Source of the DNA: Stigonema ocellatum SAG 48.90 = DSM 106950 | GTDB taxonomy: Bacteria > Cyanobacteriota > Cyanobacteriia > Cyanobacteriales > Nostocaceae | Reading direction: 5' to 3' | NCBI GenBank assembly: GCA_016903675.1 | Contig: JADQBA010000029.1 | Span: 8,832-72,831 of the forward strand | Length of the DNA: 64,000 nt | Shown here: piece after piece, positions 17,633-26,080 of the stretch | How the letters are laid out: each line of letters starts with the position of its first letter | How positions within the stretch are numbered: the stretch's first letter is position 1 | Position numbers and translations under genes: made by a program | The notes under the pieces: model-generated | Databases searched by the model: none | The model's input: only the letters and a program-made list of their open reading frames with translations | What the model was told of the DNA's origin: nothing

Positions 17633-19501
17633 ATGACCTCTACAGAAATCAACCCAGAATTAGAAAGTCTCTTAGATTACATCAAACGTAACCGTGGTTT
17701 TGATTTCAGTGGTTACAAGCGTACGACCCTAAGCCGTCGAATTTGCAAGCGTATGCAAATAATAGGTGTAGAAAACTACAATGATTATCTGGACTACTTA
17801 GAGGTACACCCGGACGAGTTTGTTGAGTTATTTAATACAATCTTAATCAACGTTACTGCTTTTTTTAGAGAACCACAAGCTTGGGAATACATAGCGTCGG
17901 AGATCATTCCTGGGATAATTGCCAGCAAGCCAATCACCAAACCAATCCGGGTATGGAGTGCGGGATGCGCTTCTGGGGAGGAAACCTACACCTTAGCCAT
18001 ATTGCTAGCCGAGGCTTTAGGTATGGAACAGTGCTCGACGCGAGTAAAAGTTTTTGCCACAGATGTGGACGCGGAGGCTCTGAGCCACTCTCGTCATGCA
18101 AATTATAGTATAAAGGAAGTCGTAGGAATTCCCAAGGATCTGCTCAATAAGTACTTCGATCTAGTCAATAATCGATACGTCGTCCAAAAAGATTTGCGTC
18201 GGTGCGTTATTTTCGGTCGCCACGATTTAGTTCAAGATGCACCCATATCGAGGATTGACCTACTTGTTTGCCGGAATACCCTGATGTATTTCAACACAGA
18301 AACTCAAGCTAAAATCTTAGACCGCTTTCACTTCGCGTTGAATGATCGCGGGTATCTATTTTTAGGAAAAGCAGAAATGTTGTTTACTCGCAACCACTCC
18401 TTCAGCCCAGTAGATTTACGGCGACGGGTATTTACTAAAATCCCAATTGGCAATTTACAGGACATTATACGGACTATGGCTGACTCTTACAACCAGCAAC
18501 CCGTTCCAGAAATAGTTGACCAGATCCGCATTCATGAAGCAGCTTTCGCGATTGATCCCGTTGCCCAAATAGTTGTAGATATCAATAGCTCAGTATTACT
18601 AGCTAACACCCAAGCCCGCACATTGTTTAATCTCAATCCTCTAGATTTGGGTCGCCCGTTGCAAGATTTAGAACTTTCTTACCGACCAGTAGAGTTGCGA
18701 TCGCGTCTCGACCAAGTTCGTAGCAGTCGTCGCGCCATAACCTTAAAGGACATTGAATGGCCTACCGCTGACCGGGAAATGAGATATTTAGATGTACAAA
18801 TTATACCTTTATTATACGAAAAAACTGGTGACCTGTTAGGTATAAAAATAATCTTTAGTGATGTTACTCGCTTTAAGCAGCTGCAAAACGATCTGGTACA
18901 CACCAACCAGGAATTAGAAACAGCTTATGAAGAACTCCAATCCACTGTAGAAGAACTCGAAACTACCAACGAAGAACTTCAATCCACTGTGGAGGAACTC
19001 GAAACTACCAACGAAGAACTCCAGTCTACCAACGAAGAATTGGAGACCATGAATGAAGAACTTCAATCCACCAACGAGGAGTTGCAGACGATTAACGAAG
19101 AAATGCGCCAGCGCAGCGAGGAACTCAACCAAGTCAATGGCTTTTTAGAATCCATCCTCACTAGCCTCCGCGCTGGAGTGGTAGTTCTCGGCCCTGATTT
19201 GCACATCCACATCTGGAACCGTAAAGCAGAAGACTTGTGGGGTTTACGCGCCGATGAAATTTTTTTGCAGCACTTTATGAGCTTGGATATTGGTCTACCC
19301 CTAGAGCCACTTAAACAGCCCCTGCGGGCAATTATTGCAGGGCAGTCACAATCCCATGAAGTGCTATTGAATGCCACAAACCGCCGAGGTAAGGCATTCC
19401 AGTGCCAAGTCATTTGTACCCCATTAATCCGTACAGGATCACAAATCCACGGAGTCATATTACTCATGGAGGAGTACGATGAACTAAATGAGGGGATCTA
19501 G
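17633..19501 (+). CDS. CheR methyltransferase with PAS domains and long coiled coil
   Basis: 622 residues from ATG 17633 (the TTG at 17591 adds 14 unlikely residues). CheR N- and C-domains come first (LSRRICKRM; VWSAGCASGEETYTLAILLAE, the SAM-binding loop; FGRHDLVQDAPISRIDLLVCRNTLMYF). A PAS-like domain at about 300-420 and a strongly repetitive coiled coil follow (EELQSTVEELETTNEELQST heptads, about 430-515), then a final PAS domain. It would methylate glutamates using SAM, opposing the CheB protein 240 bases upstream. The coiled-coil DNA is made of near-identical 42-base units and might expand or contract. No CheA or CheW is encoded nearby, so the role in motility is uncertain. Confidence 0.9.
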   Translation: MTSTEINPELESLLDYIKRNRGFDFSGYKRTTLSRRICKRMQIIGVENYNDYLDYLEVHPDEFVELFNTILINVTAFFREPQAWEYIASEIIPGIIASKPITKPIRVWSAGCASGEETYTLAILLAEALGMEQCSTRVKVFATDVDAEALSHSRHANYSIKEVVGIPKDLLNKYFDLVNNRYVVQKDLRRCVIFGRHDLVQDAPISRIDLLVCRNTLMYFNTETQAKILDRFHFALNDRGYLFLGKAEMLFTRNHSFSPVDLRRRVFTKIPIGNLQDIIRTMADSYNQQPVPEIVDQIRIHEAAFAIDPVAQIVVDINSSVLLANTQARTLFNLNPLDLGRPLQDLELSYRPVELRSRLDQVRSSRRAITLKDIEWPTADREMRYLDVQIIPLLYEKTGDLLGIKIIFSDVTRFKQLQNDLVHTNQELETAYEELQSTVEELETTNEELQSTVEELETTNEELQSTNEELETMNEELQSTNEELQTINEEMRQRSEELNQVNGFLESILTSLRAGVVVLGPDLHIHIWNRKAEDLWGLRADEIFLQHFMSLDIGLPLEPLKQPLRAIIAGQSQSHEVLLNATNRRGKAFQCQVICTPLIRTGSQIHGVILLMEEYDELNEGI

Positions 19502-19647
19502 CTCACCTCTTCCCCCACTCCCCACTCCCCATTGCCCCTTATCCCCAGAGGGGGCCCCGAGTTCCCCACTCCCCACTATAGATAGAGTATCTATGGACTC
19601 TACCCTCATATACTGTATGTGTCTTCATTGGTGATGGGAGTAGCAGT

Positions 19648-20976
19648 GTGGATTTGGACAAGTTTGCCCAGCACATAGAAGAAGTGCGTCAGCGTCAAGA
19701 TATATTAAATCAGCATGCGGGCGAATCGTTTTTCCCACAGCAAGATTTGCTGACGCAAGCTTTAGAGGAACTCCAGACCTCTTTAGAAGAATTGCACGTA
19801 GCAGAGGAAGAGTTGCTTGCACAGAATGAGGAGTTAGCGCTTGCTTATGGGTTGCTAGAAAAAGAACGCCAGCGCTACCTAGAGTTATTCGATTTTGCAC
19901 CAGATGGGTATTTGGTAACAGATACCAACGGCAAAATCATACAAGCCAACCACGCCGCTACTAACCTACTCAAAGTCGCCAAAAAGTTCCTTCAAGGCAA
20001 AGTTTTAAGTAGCTACATTCCAGAAGAAGAACGCCGAAGCTTTCGTCAGCAACTGCTCAATTTGCATAACATGGAGCGAATTCAGGACTGGGAAATCTCC
20101 TTGCAACCACGTCATGGCAATAAATTTTACTGTTCTACCAGTATAATTACTGTCTATGATAGCGAAGGAAACCCTACGAGCTGGCGCTGGCTCTTGCGGG
20201 ACATTACCGCCCGCAAGCGAGCAGAGGAACAACTGCGTGCGATTCAAATCCAAAATTTCCAGTTACAAGAAGCCGCACGGATAAAATCTCAATTTCTGTC
20301 GGTTATGTCCCATGAACTACGTACCCCAATGAATGCAATCTTGGGGTTTTCTCAATTGATGCTACGCCACTACTACCATATGTTGGCTCCCGAAATAAGA
20401 ACTATGGTAGAAAGGATTATCAACAGTGGTAAACAGCTACTGGCTCTCATCGAGAATATACTAGACTTTTCGTCACTCGAGACAGGTAGAGCGGAGCTAC
20501 GACTACAAGAATTTAATTTAGTGGAGCTAGTAACAACCATCACAGAAGAACTACGTTTTCTTGCGGTTCAGAAAAACTTGACTTTGGCTATTCACACAAA
20601 CATCCAAAACCCTAATATCGTAACCGATCGCGATCTCGTCCGGCAAGTGCTAGTTAACTTGCTTGACAACGCCATTAAGTTCACAGAAACTGGCGGCGTA
20701 TTTGTAGAACTACAACAACTAGGTCAAGACCAACTAACGGTCATGGTCAGAGATACTGGCATCGGCATCCCAGAAGCTGAATTGAAGAACATCTTCCAAG
20801 AATTTTGGCAACTCAATCAATCTACTACACGCAAACACGGCGGTACAGGTTTAGGACTAGCGATTGTCAACAAATTGGTACACCTAATGAACGGAACCAT
20901 CACCGTTGAAAGTAGATTATCCGAAGGCTCCACCTTCCGCATAGTCTTGCCGAGAAGAGTGGGGAATGGGGAGTAG
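19648..20976 (+). CDS. PAS-domain sensor histidine kinase
   Basis: 442 residues from a GTG at 19648 (GGGAG eight bases upstream). An N-terminal coiled coil (ALEELQTSLEELHVAEEELLAQNEEL) leads into a PAS domain at about 75-195 (FAPDGYLVTDTNGKIIQANHAA, WLLRDITARKRAEEQLR). HisKA with SHELRTPMNAILGFS follows, then HATPase_c (LLDNAIKFTETG, DTGIGIP, GGTGLGLAI). It is soluble and probably acts with the upstream CheB/CheR proteins. The last codons (VGNGE) lie inside a GGGGAATGGGGA repeat, so the natural C-terminus has been altered by repeat growth. Confidence 0.88.
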   Translation: MDLDKFAQHIEEVRQRQDILNQHAGESFFPQQDLLTQALEELQTSLEELHVAEEELLAQNEELALAYGLLEKERQRYLELFDFAPDGYLVTDTNGKIIQANHAATNLLKVAKKFLQGKVLSSYIPEEERRSFRQQLLNLHNMERIQDWEISLQPRHGNKFYCSTSIITVYDSEGNPTSWRWLLRDITARKRAEEQLRAIQIQNFQLQEAARIKSQFLSVMSHELRTPMNAILGFSQLMLRHYYHMLAPEIRTMVERIINSGKQLLALIENILDFSSLETGRAELRLQEFNLVELVTTITEELRFLAVQKNLTLAIHTNIQNPNIVTDRDLVRQVLVNLLDNAIKFTETGGVFVELQQLGQDQLTVMVRDTGIGIPEAELKNIFQEFWQLNQSTTRKHGGTGLGLAIVNKLVHLMNGTITVESRLSEGSTFRIVLPRRVGNGE

Positions 20977-21024
20977 GGAATGGGGAGTGGGGAATGGGGA
21001 ATAGGGAATGGGGAGTGGGGGAGA
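20958..21024. repeat. G-rich short tandem repeat at the end of a kinase gene
   Basis: GGGGAAT/GGGGAGT heptamers begin inside the last five codons of the PAS kinase gene and continue to about 21020. Further on, at 21197-21226, ATTACGAATT direct repeats reach into the 3' end of rsmH. Confidence 0.85.
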
Positions 21025-21219
21025 GAGGGGGACGCGGAGATATTTTTGAATGAATTTTCCCCGCGTCTGGTGCGTCCCGTGCGTCCCCCTGTCGTCGGTT
21101 TATCTTAGTACCATTCGGAGTGGGGACTAATACCAATTCTCTAAAATCTGGCAACAGATTCAGACCCGAAAACAAGTAATGAAACCTGAATTTATTAATT
21201 ACGAATTACGAATTACGAA

Positions 21220-22104
21220 TTACGAATTGGTATAACTCCTCTCCCCTATTCTTAGTTTTGCCGAACGAGAACGGGGGTTATTGACAATTTCCTCTTCTTG
21301 TGCAGTGATTGGTTTTTTTGTGATGACTTGTAACAGTGTTGAATTTCGTAAACTATGCTTCACGATGCGGTCTTCAAGACTGTGAAAACTAATGATGGCT
21401 ATTTTGCCACCAGGTACAAGCCAATTAGGTGCTTTCTGGAGGAAAGTTTCTAGGGATTTTAACTCGTCGTTGACCACAATTCGCAGAGCTTGAAAAACAC
21501 GGGTAGCAGGGTGAATTCTTCCATAACGGTATTGCCGAGGAACAGCAGAGGCGATCGCCGCAGCTAATTCCACAGTCGTATGAAACGGACGTTGTTCCAC
21601 AATGCGTCTGGCAATGCGCCGCGATAGTCGTTCTTCACCGTATTTAAAAAAAATGGACGCTAATTCCGCTTCATCCCAGTCATTAATCACATCGCCGGCA
21701 GTTAGCGGTTGTCGGCGATCCATCCGCATATCCAGACTAGCTTCGTGGCGAAAACTAAAACCCCGTTCCGGCGTATCCAGATGGTAAGAGCTAACGCCTA
21801 GGTCTGCAATAATACCATCAAATGTCATTGGAGAAAACTCATAGTCAGCAAAGTTGCTGAGGATAAATTTTAGGCGATCGCCTAGGTCTACTAGTTGCTT
21901 CTGCGCCGCTAAAAGAGCCTGTTCATCCTGGTCAATTGCTGTCACCCGCACATCTAGTGCAGCTTCTAAAATTAAACGAGTGTGACCACCACCGCCTACC
22001 GTCGCATCTAAATAATGCCCACTAGGACGCACCGCCAAACCCTCGATGACCTCGTGACTCAGAACCGGCACATGAAAAAATTCTTGCGCCTCCATCCCCT
22101 CCAT
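21220..22104 (-). CDS. rsmH: 16S rRNA (cytosine-1402 N4)-methyltransferase
   Basis: 294 residues from ATG 22104, chosen because GGAG lies six bases upstream; other in-frame starts are at 22137 (TTG), 22116 and 22095. The protein has the RsmH/MraW signatures FHVPVLSHEVIEGL, YLDATVGGGGHT (SAM loop), AIDQD, DGIIADLGVSSYHLDTPERGFSF, RIHPATRVFQALRIVVNDEL and AIISFHSLEDRIVK. It methylates C1402 in the ribosomal P site. The gene is isolated from any division cluster, as is usual in cyanobacteria, and is divergent from ndhH. The stop lies in ATTACGAATT repeats, so the final SYTNS residues may be repeat-derived. Confidence 0.93.
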   Translation of the reverse strand: MEGMEAQEFFHVPVLSHEVIEGLAVRPSGHYLDATVGGGGHTRLILEAALDVRVTAIDQDEQALLAAQKQLVDLGDRLKFILSNFADYEFSPMTFDGIIADLGVSSYHLDTPERGFSFRHEASLDMRMDRRQPLTAGDVINDWDEAELASIFFKYGEERLSRRIARRIVEQRPFHTTVELAAAIASAVPRQYRYGRIHPATRVFQALRIVVNDELKSLETFLQKAPNWLVPGGKIAIISFHSLEDRIVKHSLRNSTLLQVITKKPITAQEEEIVNNPRSRSAKLRIGERSYTNS

Positions 22105-22232
22105 CTCAAGCTCCATATAATAGTTGAAGAAGTTCAAAAAAATTAAACATCAACGAAAAGTCCTTAACTAACCTCCCTCTCTATCCAACATACCCCTAAC
22201 TTTCACTCTTTCTGCGCTTTTGAGCGCCCACC

Positions 22233-22268
22233 GAAGTTCTGATCGGCGGAAACCGCCGCTCAGACTTC
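22233..22268 (+). promoter_or_regulatory. Strong hairpin in the ndhH leader
   Basis: GAAGTTCTGA pairs with TCAGACTTC around an inner CGGCGG-AAA-CCGCCG helix. It is about 50 bases upstream of the ndhH ATG and is followed by CTCCGTGCGGTTCC. Without a T-tract it is more likely a leader structure than a terminator. The final bases vaguely recall a group II intron domain, but no intron was recognised. Confidence 0.4.
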
Positions 22269-22318
22269 TCCGTGCGGTTCCATTTAAAATTTTCCCAAAC
22301 CGGAGAACACTGAAATCT

Positions 22319-23503
22319 ATGGCAAAATTAGAAACTCGCACCGAACCAATGGTGCTGAATATGGGTCCCCACCATCCCTCAATGCATGGGGTATTGCGGC
22401 TAATTGTCACCCTGGATGGTGAGGATGTCATTGATTGCGAACCGGTGATAGGCTACCTGCACCGGGGAATGGAAAAAATTGCGGAGAACCGCACCAATAT
22501 TATGTACGTTCCCTATGTGAGCCGATGGGACTACGCAGCGGGAATGTTCAACGAAGCCGTCACCGTCAACGCCCCAGAAAAACTGGCAGATATTCCCGTC
22601 CCCAAACGCGCCAGCTACATCCGCGTCATTATGCTGGAGTTGAATCGCATCGCTAATCACTTGTTGTGGTTTGGTCCATTCCTAGCTGACGTGGGCGCTC
22701 AAACTCCCTTTTTCTACCAGTTCCGGGAACGAGAGATGATTTACGACCTGTGGGAAGCCGCCACAGGTTATCGGATGGTCAACAACAACTATTTCCGCAT
22801 TGGCGGTGTAGCAGCTGACTTACCCTATGGTTGGGTTGACAAATGCTTAGACTTCTGCGATTACTTCGTGCCCAAAGTTGATGAGTATGAGCGCTTAGTT
22901 ACCAATAACCCCATCTTCCGGCGTCGTATTGAAGGCATTGGCACTATCACCCGTGAAGAAGCGATTAATTGGGGGCTATCTGGTCCAATGTTACGTGCTT
23001 CAGGAGTGAAGTGGGATCTACGTAAAGTTGACCACTACGAATGTTACGACGACTTCGACTGGGAAGTTCAGTGGGAAACAGCGGGTGATTGCTTAGCTCG
23101 TTACTTCGTAAGGATGCGGGAAATGCGCGAGTCAGTCAAGATCCTTCGCCAAGCAATCAAAGGATTACCAGGTGGACCTTTTGAGAATCTCGAAGCTAAG
23201 CGCATGGCGGCTGGGAAAAAATCTGAGTGGGATGCTTTTGATTACCAGTATATCGGTAAGAAAGTTGCCCCCACCTTCAAGATTCCTAAAGGCGAAATCT
23301 ACTCCCGAGTAGAAAGCGGTAAAGGTGAACTGGGAATTTATTTGGTTGGCGATGATAATGTCTTCCCCTGGCGCTGGAAGATTCGCGCTGCTGATTTCAA
23401 TAACGTCCAAATTCTGCCTCATTTACTGCGGGGTATGAAGGTCGCAGATGTGGTGGTCATTCTGGGTAGTATTGATATCATCATGGGTTCCGTAGACAGG
23501 TAA
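22319..23503 (+). CDS. ndhH: NAD(P)H-quinone oxidoreductase subunit H (NDH-1)
   Basis: 394 residues from ATG 22319. The upstream in-frame extension (from 22220) is translated hairpin leader. Hallmarks of the 49-kDa/NuoD family are MVLNMGPHHPSMHGVLR, GYLHRGMEKIAENR, RVIMLELNRIANHLLWFG and the C-terminal VVILGSIDIIMGSVDR. It is a peripheral subunit of the thylakoid NDH-1 complex, lining the plastoquinone site, and serves respiration, cyclic electron flow and CO2 uptake. It is a single gene here. A 28-base perfect palindrome follows 13 bases after the stop. Confidence 0.97.
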   Translation: MAKLETRTEPMVLNMGPHHPSMHGVLRLIVTLDGEDVIDCEPVIGYLHRGMEKIAENRTNIMYVPYVSRWDYAAGMFNEAVTVNAPEKLADIPVPKRASYIRVIMLELNRIANHLLWFGPFLADVGAQTPFFYQFREREMIYDLWEAATGYRMVNNNYFRIGGVAADLPYGWVDKCLDFCDYFVPKVDEYERLVTNNPIFRRRIEGIGTITREEAINWGLSGPMLRASGVKWDLRKVDHYECYDDFDWEVQWETAGDCLARYFVRMREMRESVKILRQAIKGLPGGPFENLEAKRMAAGKKSEWDAFDYQYIGKKVAPTFKIPKGEIYSRVESGKGELGIYLVGDDNVFPWRWKIRAADFNNVQILPHLLRGMKVADVVVILGSIDIIMGSVDR

Positions 23504-23516
23504 CTGTAGGGTTTAA

Positions 23517-23544
23517 GTAGAGACGCGATTAATCGCGTCTCTAC
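23517..23544. terminator. Palindromic terminator-like repeat after ndhH
   Basis: GTAGAGACGCGATT is followed by its reverse complement, a 14-bp perfect palindrome; an identical 28-base copy lies at 54636-54663. Its position directly after ndhH suggests termination or mRNA protection, but it is also a dispersed cyanobacterial repeat. Confidence 0.55.
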
Positions 23545-23704
23545 AGATGACGTTCATCCGCGTGATTCAGCAACGCCTAATTTTTTATTTATAATTAGGC
23601 TGAATCTCCGGACAAGGGGGAGATGTTTGTAATTGCTGCACGGATTGCTATGTGACGTTTGAGAAGCGAGTATTAAGTTACTATAGAAATGTAAACAATT
23701 TTTA

Positions 23705-24265
23705 ATGAATCGTAATTTTAGATCTGTGCGAATTCATTCGGCCTCAGAATTTGACTCTAGCTCCAATGGGCATTACGATAAAGGGTTGAAAAGAATACTC
23801 GATCGCCTGACGACAAAAATGCAGCGCGATGATTTAGTGCGGCAAACGACGAACCAACTTAGAGAATTGCTCCAGGTTGATCGTGTGGTGTTGTATTACT
23901 TTTACAACCAGTGGGATGGGCAGGTAACTTTTGAGTCTTTGAGTTCTCAAGAATTTTCAATCCTTGGGTCAACAGGACCTGATGATGGTTTTAATGACGA
24001 GTATGCTGCTATGTATTTAGCAGGAAGAGTACGGGCGATCGCTGATATTGAATTAGAACCAATCCAGCCTTGTCACCGAGATTTTCTCCGCAGCCTCCGG
24101 GTACGTGCAAACTTAATTATACCAGTTTTAATCCCAAGGGGATTATGGGGGTTGTTAGTGGCTCATCACTGTCAATCACCTCGCGGTTGGTCACAATTAG
24201 ATATTCAACTTATGCAACAAGGGTCACAAACTCTCGCAACAGCTCCTTGTATCCTCGAAAGTTAA
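23705..24265 (+). CDS. Single GAF-domain protein of the cyanobacteriochrome/phytochrome-like type
   Basis: 186 residues: a short N-terminus and one GAF domain (about 40-180) with LRELLQVDRVVLYYFYNQWDG, YLAGRVRAIADIE, PCHRDFLRSLRVRANLIIPVL and GLWGLLVAHHCQSPRGW. The Cys-His pair in PCHRDFL occupies the position of the canonical bilin-binding cysteine of cyanobacteriochromes. The second-cysteine motif (DXCF) is replaced by DDGF, so any chromophore would be single-linked. The normal last helix (LAIAIQQ-like) is degenerate and the gene ends about ten bases before the IsrB element, suggesting truncation of a longer photoreceptor-like gene by that insertion. Bilin binding is inference. Confidence 0.75.
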   Translation: MNRNFRSVRIHSASEFDSSSNGHYDKGLKRILDRLTTKMQRDDLVRQTTNQLRELLQVDRVVLYYFYNQWDGQVTFESLSSQEFSILGSTGPDDGFNDEYAAMYLAGRVRAIADIELEPIQPCHRDFLRSLRVRANLIIPVLIPRGLWGLLVAHHCQSPRGWSQLDIQLMQQGSQTLATAPCILES

Positions 24266-24269
24266 GTCA

Positions 24270-24513
24270 GTAAACTGTCAACCACCTACACCTCCCGAAG
24301 GGCAGGTGTAGGCTTGCGGAAAACCTAGTTTAGGCTAGGCTTACGGTACGCGAAGTAAAGGTTGGTTAGCACACGAGATGTCGTAAGGTGACACGTACAA
24401 ACATTTCCCTCATTTGTGCCTCTGTCTGGCTCAGTCGTGAATGAGAGATACGCTTACAACATTGTGCTAAGGGACGGGCGGCTACGCCTAAAAACATTTA
24501 TTGGATTATCTCC
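24270..24513 (+). ncRNA. Candidate omega-RNA and left end of the IsrB element
   Basis: This 244-base non-coding stretch directly upstream of isrB is rich in stems: ACCTACACCT-CCCGAAGGGC-AGGTGTAGG at about 24280-24311, AGGTTTTCC-like and GCCTAAAC-like stems after it, and GTGTCACC/GGTGACAC near 24390. IscB and IsrB proteins work with a long structured RNA encoded immediately 5' of the gene, whose guide is taken from the flanking sequence at the left end. Size, position and structure fit. The exact 5' boundary and guide are not determined. Confidence 0.65.
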
Positions 24514-25680
24514 ATGAATAAAACCAATCAAGCAACACGAGTACCAGTAATAGATCCAAACGGAAAACCTTTAATGCCTACCACACCGGCTAGAGCAAGA
24601 AGGTGGACGGAGTCAGGTAAGGCGGTGGGTAAACGCAATAAGTTGGGTGTGTTCTATGTTCAACTGACACGTTCGCCATCAGGTTATGAAACACAGTCAA
24701 TAGTAGCAGGAACCGACAGAGGTAAGTGTTTTACTGGGATTGCATTTCAAACTAAGCTTGCAACCATTGCATTGTTCCATGCCTGCTTGCCTGGGTTCTA
24801 TAAATCCAAAAATATTGGCAAGAAGAATCAAACCCTAGAACGTCAATCCGTGACTGGAAAGATGGCGAAAAAAGCCGAATTAAGGAGAACTCGTAGGGGT
24901 CAAAGAATTGACCGCTCAAAGCCTTTTCAAATACGTAACCATAGGCAGAAGCGGTTCGACAACCGACGTAAAAAGAAGATTTCTCCAAGCGTCCTTTCTA
25001 ACAGACAAATGGAACTCAGGATTTTAAATGAGATGGCTTTAATCCTGCCAATCTCAGAAATCAGGGATGAGGCTTGTGGAGGCAACACCAAGAAAAATGG
25101 TTTTGGAATTTCACCTGTAACTGTTGGTCAAGAATGGTTTAGATCACAAGCATCCAAGATTGCACCTGTTGTAGAAGTTGATTCGCTTGATACAGGTAAG
25201 TACCGTGACCGTTTAGAGCTGGTCAAGGACAAAAAGAACAAGGCGAAACAGACTCCTGAAACTCACGCTAACGATGCAATATCTATTGCTGCATCCTATT
25301 TCATCCAGTACAGAGCGTTCAATACCGCTAACACTCACGGTCATGAATGGGTGGGGAGATGCACTGTCACACCAGCACCGTTCATTGTGTTAACTCGTCC
25401 TAAACTGTTTCGCCGCAAGCTTCACCAGGAAAATTATTCCAAAGGCGGAATCCTTAAGCGTCTTGGTGGAACAATCACACCCTTTGGTTTTCGCTCTGGT
25501 GATTACGTAGAAGCGTCTTACAAAGGTGATATAGTACGTGGCTGGATTGGGGGCTTTACCGACACGAACATGACTAAAAACGTTTCAATCTATGACCATG
25601 ATTGGTCCAGGATTGGACAGTTTAATCCTAAAAATGTCCGCTTACTTCAGAGGAGTTCTAAACTATGCATCAACCGATAA
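24514..25680 (+). CDS. isrB: IsrB: HNH-less IscB-family RNA-guided nickase-type protein (RRXRR/RuvC)
   Basis: 388 residues. The N-terminal PLMP domain (VPVIDPNGKPLMPTTPARARRWTESGKAV) is diagnostic of IscB/IsrB proteins. RuvC-I is VAGTDRGKCFTGIAF (Asp), an arginine-rich bridge helix follows (KKAELRRTRRGQRIDRS), RuvC-II is LPISEIRDEACGG (Glu) and RuvC-III is THANDAISIA (Asp), so the three catalytic acids are present. Only ~55 residues separate RuvC-II and III, with the motif ISPVTVGQEWF and no HNH domain: the definition of IsrB. The C-terminal region (LGGTITPFGFRSGDYVEA) matches the target-interaction part. Biochemically studied IsrB makes an RNA-guided nick in non-target-strand DNA. No TnpA transposase is adjacent, so the element would be non-autonomous. 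Confidence 0.88.
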   Translation: MNKTNQATRVPVIDPNGKPLMPTTPARARRWTESGKAVGKRNKLGVFYVQLTRSPSGYETQSIVAGTDRGKCFTGIAFQTKLATIALFHACLPGFYKSKNIGKKNQTLERQSVTGKMAKKAELRRTRRGQRIDRSKPFQIRNHRQKRFDNRRKKKISPSVLSNRQMELRILNEMALILPISEIRDEACGGNTKKNGFGISPVTVGQEWFRSQASKIAPVVEVDSLDTGKYRDRLELVKDKKNKAKQTPETHANDAISIAASYFIQYRAFNTANTHGHEWVGRCTVTPAPFIVLTRPKLFRRKLHQENYSKGGILKRLGGTITPFGFRSGDYVEASYKGDIVRGWIGGFTDTNMTKNVSIYDHDWSRIGQFNPKNVRLLQRSSKLCINR

Positions 25681-25685
25681 GAGAT

Positions 25686-25761
25686 AGGAATTTGTGCCGC
25701 TATCCTCTGACCTCCCAATGCGATGCATTGGTTATGGTCAGAGGACGCAGCACAAATTCCT
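25686..25761. repeat. Three-tier hairpin at the right end of the IsrB element
   Basis: Nested inverted repeats: AGGAATTTGTGC/GCACAAATTCCT outermost, CCTCTGACC/GGTCAGAGG in the middle, and CCAATGC/GCATTGG innermost. They start six bases after the isrB stop. Subterminal hairpins are typical ends of IS200/IS605-like elements mobilised by single-strand transposition. Confidence 0.65.
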
Positions 25762-26062
25762 CGCCATTCCTGAGCCAGCGCGTTGGGCGGCTCCGCCGAC
25801 TTGTAGCGACTGGCGTCCCGCCACTGATCCGGAGTACCGGATTCAGTTGGGGGAGGAATGGCTGTTTAAAAGTTGTCAACGTCAACAAAGTACAGCCCAT
25901 CAAAAGGAGGAGTGGTCTTTGTTCCCGCGACTAATTTGGCAATACCTCAACCACCCCACTCCCCCATCAACCGTTAGGTTTGAATGGCTGAGGGATGGTT
26001 TCGTCATTGCCCCAAAATTCATCCCGACACTGACCCTTACGGGTTCAGTGTGGGGCATATGA
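25694..26062 (+). pseudogene. Unidentified ORF fragment between IsrB and the methyltransferase
   Basis: An open frame of 122 codons. The first ~25 codons are the hairpin just described, but from about 25800 the translation (DPEYRIQLGEEWLFKSCQRQ, EEWSLFPRLIWQYLNHP) has normal protein character with conserved-looking Trp residues. I do not recognise the family. It may be the 3' remnant of a gene interrupted by the IsrB element. It stops immediately before the next gene's leader. Confidence 0.3.
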
Positions 26063-26080
26063 TTGGAAATAGCTAAAATA

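Noticed and set aside
18914..19132. Regular ~42-base repeats that might be a CRISPR array
   Set aside because: They are codons of a heptad coiled coil in the CheR-PAS protein, with no spacers.
22200..22318. Group II intron remnant in the ndhH leader
   Set aside because: Only a generic hairpin and a CGTGCGGTTC-like end; no intron-encoded protein or full domain V could be traced.
24514..25680. Ordinary TnpB/IS605 OrfB gene
   Set aside because: The PLMP N-terminus and the spacing of RuvC motifs fit IsrB, and the zinc-ribbon of TnpB is absent.
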